From the NCBI RefSeq assembly GCF_003206045.1, contig NZ_PZJM01000008.1:1-64000 (forward strand): a DNA stretch of 64,000 nucleotides. The letters run 5' to 3'. Below are positions 57,514 to 64,000 of this stretch, piece after piece. The notes beneath the pieces were generated by a model. That model was not told the origin of the DNA. It saw only the letters and a list, made by a program, of their open reading frames with translations, and did not search any database. The stretch is from Salinicola lusitanus. Its GTDB lineage: Bacteria; Pseudomonadota; Gammaproteobacteria; Pseudomonadales; Halomonadaceae. The translations under genes and the position numbers were made by a program. Positions within the stretch are counted from its first letter, which is position 1, and each line of letters opens with the position of its first letter.

Positions 57514-57957
57514 TCAGGGCAGGGTGATGCGGAAAAGCTGTGCCAGCACGTACCAGGCCAGCGTCGGTGCGATCAGCGCATTCAGCACCAGGATGACCCA
57601 CAGGCGCCGCGTCGGCCGATCCACGTACAACAGCGAGAGCAGAAACACGAACAGCACCGACATGATCAGAAAGCTGTAGCCGGTGTTGGGAAACACATCG
57701 CTCAACACGCCCATCAGATAGAAGTAGGCCGTGGTCAGCGCCAGCGTGCCGAAGAAGCGCCGGTGGTCGAAATCGCCCTCGCGTCCGGCCAGAACGCGCC
57801 CCGCGTGCTTGAGCCCCGGCACCAGCCGCCGGTAGCGAGTGATCAGGATGATCGCCAGCAGTACGACCAGAATCCAGGTGACGATTCGCGGAAAGAAGAG
57901 ATGCGATTGGTCGAAATCGATGGTCACATCGAGCAGCGACAGCCATTGGCTTTCCAT
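57514..57957 (-). CDS. tctB: tripartite tricarboxylate transporter, small permease (TctB)
   Basis: A 147-aa membrane protein with four hydrophobic segments, matching the size and topology of TctB. FFPRIVTWILVVLLAIIL is the family's first helix region. It lies between tctC and tctA on the same strand and completes the transporter. Confidence 0.9.
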   Translation of the reverse strand: MESQWLSLLDVTIDFDQSHLFFPRIVTWILVVLLAIILITRYRRLVPGLKHAGRVLAGREGDFDHRRFFGTLALTTAYFYLMGVLSDVFPNTGYSFLIMSVLFVFLLSLLYVDRPTRRLWVILVLNALIAPTLAWYVLAQLFRITLP

Positions 57958-58050
57958 GGAAAGCGGCTCCTGCGCCGGGTCATCGCCGGCAGTCTCAGTG
58001 GTGGGAACGAGCCGTACCGGCCGACGTCAGTCGGCCGGTACGCGACAGGA

Positions 58051-59103
58051 TCAACCTTTCAGGTCGTTGATGATGGTCTTGTACTGGTCGTTTTTCTCTT
58101 TCAGGTAGCTGGCCGCTTCCTGGGAAGGCTTGAAGTCCGGCACGAAGAACGAGCGCTTCTGCTGCTGCTGGATCTCGCCCTCGTCGTAGATCTCCGCCAG
58201 CGCGTCGTCGATACACTGGATCGCGGCGGGATCCATGTCCTTGTTGTAGAGGAAGAAAAACTCCTTGTCGAAAGTGAAGTCCTGGTCGGCGGTCATCGGT
58301 ACGCTGACATTCGGCGTCACGTACTGCAGCAACTGCTCGCGCGTGGTATCGCCCATGCCCGCTTCGTCGGTCTCGGCGATGGTCTGCTCGCGCGCGGTGA
58401 TCCAGACGAAGCGCATCGCCTTCTGATCATCCGCCGGCAGTTGGGTGTACTGCTCGTTGGCCTGCACCGAGCCGTTGATCACGTCCACCGCCCCGTCGAA
58501 CAGCAGCTGGTTCTTGTCCGCCTGGGAGCCGGTATTGACGGCAACGATATTGCCCTCCTTGCCGGGATACTTCATGCGCACGGCATTCTTGAGCGCCGAG
58601 AACCCGATCTCCGAGACGCTGCCCGGTTGGATCGCGACCTTGATCTGCTTGCCATCGCCCGCGGCCTCGATGATGTCGCTCATCGACTGATAAGGGGAAT
58701 CCTTGGGCACGAGATAGGCGTTGCCCGGATTGATGGCGATGGTCGGCCCGACGATGAACTTGTCGAAGATATCGGGATAGCCGTTCACCCCGTAGAGATT
58801 GCCCAGGTAGGCGCCATCGTGAAAGATCATCACGGTGTTGCCGTGACGGCTGCGCTCCAGCGCCTGGAAGCCGGGCATCACCCCGACGGCATCGACCTTG
58901 GCGTTGATATCGAGCTTGTCCGCCAACTGATCCACCACGATGCTCGAGTTCTGGTAAGTGTCGCCCCCGGTAGAGGTCGAGCCGATCACCACGCGCAGGT
59001 TGCCCGGCAGCGGACAGTCGTCGGCGGCTTGTGCCGAGGCCGACATCCCGATGGCGGCACTGGCCACGACCGCCAGACAGGTCTTGCTCCAAATCGCTTT
59101 CAT
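58051..59103 (-). CDS. tctC: tripartite tricarboxylate transporter, binding protein (TctC)
   Basis: A 350-aa periplasmic binding protein, signal peptide residues 1-26 (SASAQA). GNLRVVIGSTSTGGDTYQNSSI is the substrate-binding start of the Bug/TctC type, though divergent from citrate-binding members, so the ligand cannot be stated. First gene of the tctCBA operon; the start has GGGAG upstream. Confidence 0.88.
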   Translation of the reverse strand: MKAIWSKTCLAVVASAAIGMSASAQAADDCPLPGNLRVVIGSTSTGGDTYQNSSIVVDQLADKLDINAKVDAVGVMPGFQALERSRHGNTVMIFHDGAYLGNLYGVNGYPDIFDKFIVGPTIAINPGNAYLVPKDSPYQSMSDIIEAAGDGKQIKVAIQPGSVSEIGFSALKNAVRMKYPGKEGNIVAVNTGSQADKNQLLFDGAVDVINGSVQANEQYTQLPADDQKAMRFVWITAREQTIAETDEAGMGDTTREQLLQYVTPNVSVPMTADQDFTFDKEFFFLYNKDMDPAAIQCIDDALAEIYDEGEIQQQQKRSFFVPDFKPSQEAASYLKEKNDQYKTIINDLKG

Positions 59104-59298
59104 GACACGTCTCCCTCATACCGTTGCCCACTCGAGTGGCGCGACTCGCGCCGCCCTACCTCGGTGGGGACAAAATGATAGCGTTATCATCCAACACGTC
59201 TTGCACGGTAATGAAGGCGACTTTGTCAGACAATTCAACTTAAGTCCCCAGACCAAGGTCGCATGCCGTCGGTCGGTGCAACTCCCTGAAATCGAGGC

Positions 59299-59326
59299 AG
59301 AAAAAAGCCCGGCGATGGCCGGGCTT
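59299..59326 (-). terminator. intrinsic terminator of fbaB
   Basis: AGCCCGGC and GCCGGGCT form an 8-bp stem with a 4-nt loop followed on the minus strand by TTTTTT, about 48 bases past the fbaB stop. Confidence 0.92.
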
Positions 59327-59374
59327 CGGAGATTCCGTGGCGTCCTGCGTCCAGCGTCGATCCCGGACCCGGGA

Positions 59375-60427
59375 TCAGGCGACGGTGACATCCTTGGAAA
59401 GGTAGACATCCTGAACCGCGTTGAGCAGTTCGATACCCTCGTTCAGCGGCTTCTGGAACGCCTTGCGCCCGGAGATCAGGCCCATGCCGCCGGCACGCTT
59501 GTTGATGACCGCCGTACGAACCGCTTCGCCCAGGTCGGAGTGCCCCTTGGAGCCACCACCGGAGTTGATCAGTCCGGCGCGCCCCATGAACGAGTTGGCC
59601 ACCTGGTAGCGGGCCAGATCGATCGGGTGATCGCTGGTCAGCTCACTGTAGACCTTGTCGTGGGTATGGCCGAAGCCGATCGCCTTGTAGCCGCCGTTGT
59701 TCTCGGGCAGCTTCTGCTTGACGATGTCGGCCTTGATGGTCGCCGCCAGGTGCACCGCCTGGCTGGTGAGGTCGGAGGAGACGTGGTAGTCGACACCGTC
59801 CTTCTTGAACGCCGGGTTGCGCAGGTAGGACCACAGCACGGTGACCATGCCCAGCTCGTGAGCGCGCTCGAAGGCTTCGCTGACTTCCTGGATCTGGCGA
59901 CGGCAGTCCTCGGAACCGAAGTAGATGGTGGCGCCGACCGCGATGCAGCCCATGTCATGGGCCTGCTCGATCTGCGCGAACATGGTCTGTTCGTACATCG
60001 CCGGCAGCGTCAGGCTCTCGTTATGGTTGAGCTTGAGCATCATCGGGATCTTGTGCGCATAGCGTCGCGCCACCGAAGAGAGCACCCCCAGCGTCGAGCA
60101 GACGCAGTTGCAGCCGCCCTGCAGGGCCAGCTCGACGATGTTCTTGGGATCGAAGTACATCGGGTTGGGAGCAAACGACGCACCGGCCGAGTGCTCGATG
60201 CCCTGGTCGACCGGCAGGATGCTGAGGTAACCGGTACCGCCCAGGCGACCGGTATTGAACAGCGTCTGCAGGTTACGCATCACGTGCGGGCTGCGATCGG
60301 TGTCGGAGAAGACGCGATCGACGAAGTCGGGGCCCGGCAGATACAGGTCTTCTTTCTTGAAGCCCGTGCAGGTATAGCTGAGTAGGCTGTCTGCTTCCTT
60401 GCCCAGCAGCTTGGCAATATCGGTCAT
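59375..60427 (-). CDS. fbaB: class I fructose-bisphosphate aldolase
   Basis: A 350-aa enzyme, the exact length of E. coli FbaB, cleaving fructose 1,6-bisphosphate to triose phosphates. [19 protein letters not shown] at about residues 90-110 and [11 protein letters not shown] are family motifs; the Schiff-base lysine is in the [14 protein letters not shown] segment. It is distinct from the smaller DhnA-like aldolase at 27965-28816. Monocistronic with its own terminator; AGAGGAA precedes the start. Confidence 0.95.
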   Translation of the reverse strand: MTDIAKLLGKEADSLLSYTCTGFKKEDLYLPGPDFVDRVFSDTDRSPHVMRNLQTLFNTGRLGGTGYLSILPVDQGIEHSAGASFAPNPMYFDPKNIVELALQGGCNCVCSTLGVLSSVARRYAHKIPMMLKLNHNESLTLPAMYEQTMFAQIEQAHDMGCIAVGATIYFGSEDCRRQIQEVSEAFERAHELGMVTVLWSYLRNPAFKKDGVDYHVSSDLTSQAVHLAATIKADIVKQKLPENNGGYKAIGFGHTHDKVYSELTSDHPIDLARYQVANSFMGRAGLINSGGGSKGHSDLGEAVRTAVINKRAGGMGLISGRKAFQKPLNEGIELLNAVQDVYLSKDVTVA

Positions 60428-61035
60428 GTTGCTTTTCCTCTGTCCTCAAGATGGATCATCCGGGAAATCTCGACTTGGGCCGCTTCCCTGTCTACCAAAG
60501 ATGGCTAACCGATAATGGCTGCGTGGCATGGTCTCGACCCGCTGCCCGTGGCGCCAGCTCCCCTCTCTATCGCGGCGATCATCGACTAGCCGTTGAGAGC
60601 GTGTTCACCCAATGGCTGCACCCGACAATACGGCGTATCGGCCTCAAAAGGAGCATTGACCCTCGGGTACGATTACGCCTCGCCCGCTCCGTCTGCGCCG
60701 ATCCTGCCTGGTCCTGTCTTCGCTCACCGAATTTGTGCACACCCTCTAAGGAAACACCGCAAAATTGTCCGCGCTTCCAGAGATCACCGCCAAGAATAAG
60801 CGACTATGCGCCGCAGTTCACGCCCATGCACCATTTCTGCATCGCCTGTCTGCTCGATCGGACGCCCTGACGGGGGCCGTCCCAGATTGTCACGTTTCGT
60901 ATCCCGGCGACGGCTGAAAATCGTCATGGGAAAGTCTTGAGCGCCGGCCGGGGTCAGAGCGGCGGGTCAGGTCGACGGGACGACGCCAGGCATTTGCTAT
61001 GATGCTCGTCCCTCACGCGATGCGAGATTGTCAGG
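60428..61035. other. intergenic region, no supported gene
   Basis: About 600 bases between fbaB (minus) and lrgA (plus). A 139-codon frame (60451-60870) has no family features and an implausible composition. The region should contain both divergent promoters; none was located with confidence. Confidence 0.5.
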
Positions 61036-61407
61036 ATGTCCGTTCTGCGCGGCTTTTTATGGCTGCTGGTCTTTCTGCTACTGGGACAGGCCGCGGTGGA
61101 GCTGTTCCATCTCCCGATGCCCAGCGGCGTCATCGGGATGCTGTTGTTGACGCTCTTCTTCGGCTACCGGGGTGGCATGAACCCGGATGTCGTCCACGTC
61201 AGCCAGCCGCTGATCGCGATGCTGGCGCTATTGATCATGCCCGGTGTCGTCGAGATATTCTTTGTCGCCGGCCGGTTCGCGGACCAGTGGATCGCCATCG
61301 TGACCGCGCTGATCGCAGGCACGCTGCTCAGCGTGCTGTCGAGCCTGCTGCTGATGCGGCGCTATCTACCCGCGAGCGACGTCCCGGGGAATGCCGGCGA
61401 TGAATGA
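61036..61407 (+). CDS. lrgA: CidA/LrgA family holin-like protein
   Basis: A 123-aa membrane protein with four helices. PMPSGVIGMLLLTLFFG and IMPGVVEIFF correspond to the conserved CidA/LrgA core. In staphylococci these modulate murein hydrolase activity and cell death; in other bacteria CidA/LrgAB pairs may transport small metabolites such as pyruvate. It overlaps lrgB by eight bases. Confidence 0.88.
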   Translation: MSVLRGFLWLLVFLLLGQAAVELFHLPMPSGVIGMLLLTLFFGYRGGMNPDVVHVSQPLIAMLALLIMPGVVEIFFVAGRFADQWIAIVTALIAGTLLSVLSSLLLMRRYLPASDVPGNAGDE

Positions 61408-62128
61408 GTGGCTCGAGCGGCTTTCGCAGCTGCCGCAACAGTGGTTCGACTCCCCGGTCGCCGCCATCGCGCTCACGCTCGGCGCCTATTTCCTCGGTAT
61501 CCGCCTGTTCAAGCTGATGCATCGGCCCACCTGGTGCCCGCCGATGCTGATCGCGGCGCTCCTGATCGCCGCGGTCATCGCGCTATTGCCCATCGGCATC
61601 GACGACTACAACCGCGGCGCCGGCTGGCTCATGCTGCTGCTGGGCCCGGCCACCGTCGCGCTGGCGGTGCCGCTCTACCAGCAACTGCCGCAGATCCGCG
61701 CGCTGTGGAAGCCCATCATGCTGACGCTGCCGCTGTCGGCGACCCTGGCGGCCTGCTACGCCGTGATCATCGCCGCCGTCATGGGCGCGCCGCCGGAAGT
61801 GCTCGCCTCGCTGGCGCCCAAGTCGGTGACCTCCCCCATCGCGCTCGGACTGGCCGAAGAGCTCGGCGGCTCCCGGGCACTGCTGATGGGGGCACTGCTG
61901 ACGACCGGCGTCACTGCCATTTTCGGCGTGGAGTGGCTCAGCCGGGTCCTGCGCATTCGCGACCCCCGACTGATCGGCCTGGCACTGGGCATCAACGGAC
62001 ACGCCCTGGGCACGGTGCGCGCGTTCGAGATCAGCAGCGTCGCCGGCGCGTTCGCTTCGCTGGGCATGAGCCTGACGGGTGCCTTCACTGCCATCGTGCT
62101 ACCTCTCGTCTGGCATCTGTTCGACTGA
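61400..62128 (+). CDS. lrgB: LrgB family protein
   Basis: A 242-aa membrane protein with about seven helices. LAPKSVTSPIALGLAEELGG and GINGHALGTVRAFEISSVAGAF (here cited in part) are the defining LrgB motifs. It works with LrgA encoded immediately upstream. The start at 61400 has GGGGAA upstream; an in-frame ATG at 61391 is also possible. Confidence 0.92.
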   Translation: MNEWLERLSQLPQQWFDSPVAAIALTLGAYFLGIRLFKLMHRPTWCPPMLIAALLIAAVIALLPIGIDDYNRGAGWLMLLLGPATVALAVPLYQQLPQIRALWKPIMLTLPLSATLAACYAVIIAAVMGAPPEVLASLAPKSVTSPIALGLAEELGGSRALLMGALLTTGVTAIFGVEWLSRVLRIRDPRLIGLALGINGHALGTVRAFEISSVAGAFASLGMSLTGAFTAIVLPLVWHLFD

Positions 62129-62261
62129 GCATCGCGGCGTGCCCCCAATCGATGCCTGACAGCGACGCAGATCCCGCTACGCTGTTAGTCAGGCCGTCGC
62201 CTGCTGCGACGGTCGCGGCAAGGAACGCCGGACACGGCAACGCCTCGACAGGAGAGACCCG

Positions 62262-63011
62262 ATGACGATAGCCAGTGACAGCGGTCAGGGAAGCCCGACG
62301 CTGGTGCTCATGCACTTCTTCGGCAGTTCCCATCATGAGTGGGAGGCGGTCCTGCCGCTTCTCGACGAGCGGTACCGGGTGATCACGCTGGACATGCCCG
62401 GCTTCGGCCGCGCCAGTGACGTGGCGGGATTCGATGTCGCCTCGATGACCCGCCACGTGGAGCAGTGTGTCGACGACGCCGATCTCGACGACGTCATCCT
62501 GGTCGGTCACTCGTTCTCCGGTCGGATCGCGATGACCGTCGCCGCCGATCGCCCCGCCTGGCTGCGCGCCTTGATCCTGATCGCGCCCTCTCCACCCGGG
62601 CCACAGTCGATCAGCGCGGAGGAACACCGGTTCCAGCTCGACTTCGATTTCAGCGAGGCCCAGGCACGCCAGTTCATCGACGGTGCCAGCGAAGTGTCTC
62701 TGCCGCCGGCGCTCTACCAGCAGGCGGTGGAAGACGCCATCAACGCCAATCCGTCGGCATGGCGGGCCTGGCCGAAAACGACGTACGCCGAGGACTGGCG
62801 CGAGACCGTCGGCAAGCTCCCCTACCCGGCCTGGGTGCTGGTCGGTGACAGGGATCCGTCGCTGCCACCGGACATCCAGCGCTCCGAGGTGATGCCCCAC
62901 CTCCCCCAAGGCAAGCTGGAAGTCTTTCCTGGCTACGGGCATCTCCTGCCCATGGAGATGCCGGAGACACTGGCGGAGCGCCTCAATGCCATCGCCGCAG
63001 AGATGCCGTGA
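62262..63011 (+). CDS. alpha/beta hydrolase
   Basis: A 249-aa alpha/beta-fold hydrolase. The nucleophile elbow is VGHSFSG (Ser), the acid is probably Asp in LVGDRDPSLP, and the base is His in FPGYGHLLPMEMPE. The HFFGSSHHEW segment forms the oxyanion-hole region. The substrate is unknown; esterases and carbon-carbon hydrolases share this pattern. It follows lrgB by about 130 bases and converges on the aconitase X-like gene. Confidence 0.85.
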   Translation: MTIASDSGQGSPTLVLMHFFGSSHHEWEAVLPLLDERYRVITLDMPGFGRASDVAGFDVASMTRHVEQCVDDADLDDVILVGHSFSGRIAMTVAADRPAWLRALILIAPSPPGPQSISAEEHRFQLDFDFSEAQARQFIDGASEVSLPPALYQQAVEDAINANPSAWRAWPKTTYAEDWRETVGKLPYPAWVLVGDRDPSLPPDIQRSEVMPHLPQGKLEVFPGYGHLLPMEMPETLAERLNAIAAEMP

Positions 63012-63016
63012 CGACC

Positions 63017-63907
63017 TCAGTGGGTGGAGGGTGCGGGCGCCCGGCCGACCATCGCCACGCAGAGCGCGAGCGGCCACGGCATCTCGGCGCTCGCTCGCAG
63101 TGACGCCGGGTCGCTGAGCGGCATGCCACCGAGCGCTCGGCAAGCCTCGGCGAAGCGCGTCGTCGCCTTGCCGGACGCCCCGATCGTCGTCGGCACGCGA
63201 AACCCGTCGCCCCACTCGACCAGGCGGGCGACAAGGGCCAGGCCCACCGGGCCGACATCGATATCGCTGCCGACATGCATGCGATCCACGTCGAGCAGCG
63301 CCCGAGCGCCACGCAGGCGAGCCATGCGCACGACGACCCGCATCGCGGCCTGGGCGGCCGGGCCGGCGCCGCCATCGAGACAGCGCCGGTCCTCCGGCGA
63401 TAGCGCGAAGCCATCGTTGGCGGCGGTGACGGGGGCCGACTCGTATCCCAGTTCGCCGCCGGCGGTGACGCTGGCCAACCCCGCCAGGCGGGGGCCGCTC
63501 AGGACCAGCCGCCCGCCGCGATAGAGCGAGATGAGATGCGTCGCCTGGGCCATGGCGAAGCGGGCATCGTCCAGCACCACCAGCGGCAGCGAACGTGACA
63601 GTATCTCTTCGGCAACGATGGCTTCCAGGGCAACGGCCTGGTCGGGACGGTCGAGCACGACCAGTGCCGGCCCCTGGTCGGCATGGATGGCTTCCAGCAG
63701 TCCCGCGCCGGCGCCGCTCGAACCCGACCTGCAGGAAACGACCAGCGCTCGCCCGGTGACGGACTCGCCGCCCGCCCCGTCCCGTTCTGGCGGGCCCTCC
63801 CCTAACCGGCAGGGCATCGCGCGGGTCAGGACCACGCCGCTGGCCTCGCCCTCGACCAGGCAGTCGGTGGCGGAAAGGTAGAACGACAGCGACTCGAGGC
63901 GGCGCAT
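63017..63907 (-). CDS. aconitase X-like protein, shortened (swivel domain plus part of catalytic domain)
   Basis: A 296-aa protein. The first part (about residues 15-140) reads as the aconitase X swivel domain (DUF126): GESVTGRALVVSCRSGSS, LLEAI, then RSLPLVVLDDARFA. From about residue 168 it reads as the N-terminal catalytic domain: LDGGAGPAAQAAMRVVVRMA, VDRMHVGSDIDVGP, FRVPTTIG. Complete fused proteins are about 570 aa and continue through Cys-rich active-site segments; here the protein ends soon after, at MVGRAPAPSTH, recalling a GRAP motif found later in full-length members. Probably degenerate or repurposed. The ATG overlaps the stop of the preceding minus-strand gene (TGATG), so it is translationally coupled. 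A GTG one codon earlier is possible. Confidence 0.6.
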   Translation of the reverse strand: MRRLESLSFYLSATDCLVEGEASGVVLTRAMPCRLGEGPPERDGAGGESVTGRALVVSCRSGSSGAGAGLLEAIHADQGPALVVLDRPDQAVALEAIVAEEILSRSLPLVVLDDARFAMAQATHLISLYRGGRLVLSGPRLAGLASVTAGGELGYESAPVTAANDGFALSPEDRRCLDGGAGPAAQAAMRVVVRMARLRGARALLDVDRMHVGSDIDVGPVGLALVARLVEWGDGFRVPTTIGASGKATTRFAEACRALGGMPLSDPASLRASAEMPWPLALCVAMVGRAPAPSTH

Positions 63908-64000
63908 CACGACGCTGCCCCCTCGAAGAGCGGCGAGGGCGCGAGAACCACGGCAGCGGCGATGGCAACGACGATCAAAGCAGCTTCCCGACAGGAGAGA
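63907..64000 (-). CDS. 3' end of a membrane-protein gene (runs off the window)
   Basis: The last 30 codons of a minus-strand gene whose stop overlaps the next ATG. They encode a hydrophobic segment ALIVVAIAAAVVLAPSPLF and a short tail, consistent with the last helix of a transporter or other membrane protein. The family cannot be told from this fragment. Confidence 0.6.
   Translation of the reverse strand, partial: LSCREAALIVVAIAAAVVLAPSPLFEGAAS

Noticed and set aside
60451-60870. 139-codon open frame upstream of lrgA
   Set aside because: No domain, composition unlike real genes, and it covers the region that should hold the fbaB and lrgA promoters.
62085-63968. 627-codon minus-strand open frame spanning the hydrolase and aconitase X-like genes
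   Set aside because: It is a shadow frame: the translation is Arg/Gly-rich without domains, while the other frames give recognisable proteins.

Overview
The window is high-GC and densely coded. Its content (Na+-coupled symporter, Na+/H+ antiporter, TRAP and TTT carboxylate transporters, sugar/polyol ABC transporters, FDH-N/O-type formate dehydrogenase) suggests a halophilic or marine gammaproteobacterium. Halomonadaceae (Halomonas/Salinicola-like) is my best inference, but no taxonomic marker is present to prove it.

Layout. 1-9.9 kb is mostly housekeeping: a PdhR/LldR-type regulator with a perfect operator upstream, gamma-carbonic anhydrase, NSS symporter, oligopeptidase A, YheV zinc ribbon, haloacid dehalogenase, YdjM-like membrane protein, Cu/Zn SOD, MetF and a CDF metal exporter. 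10.1-10.9 kb has a ferritin-like protein and an unlisted 46-aa membrane protein. 11.4-20.8 kb is a complete selenoprotein formate dehydrogenase module on the minus strand: fdnG (in-frame UGA = Sec198 with a SECIS-like hairpin), fdnH, fdnI, fdhE, selA, selB and tRNA-Sec. selD is not in the window. 21-25.1 kb is a TAXI-type TRAP transporter with a DUF1850 protein. 25.2-27.8 kb has a CPA1 antiporter and metK.

28-54.9 kb is the most distinctive part: two polyol (tetritol-like) catabolic blocks. Block A has a minus-strand operon of FGGY kinase, GlpD/EryB-like FAD dehydrogenase and DhnA-type class I aldolase. It diverges from a plus-strand operon of an orphan periplasmic binding protein, an EltD-like zinc dehydrogenase and a DeoR-family repressor. 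Block B has EltD with a DUF2291/ABC transporter operon, a second ABC transporter operon, an RpiB-like isomerase, a DhaK-DhaL-type erythrulose kinase, a TIM-like isomerase, transketolase and a SorC-family regulator. Block B fits the oxidise-then-phosphorylate route: tetritol to erythrulose, to erythrulose phosphate, to D-erythrose 4-phosphate, which transketolase can use. Block A fits a phosphorylate-then-oxidise route. Palindromes centred on TCATATGA recur in the block B promoters and look like sites of a common regulator. An AT-richer Lrp/amino-acid-permease pair sits between the blocks.

55-64 kb has an FMN riboswitch driving a stand-alone lumazine synthase, a TctCBA carboxylate transporter, class I fructose-bisphosphate aldolase, LrgA/LrgB, an alpha/beta hydrolase, a shortened aconitase X-like protein, and the 3' end of a membrane-protein gene running off the window.

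All family assignments come from reading the sequence and recalled family knowledge; no database search was run.
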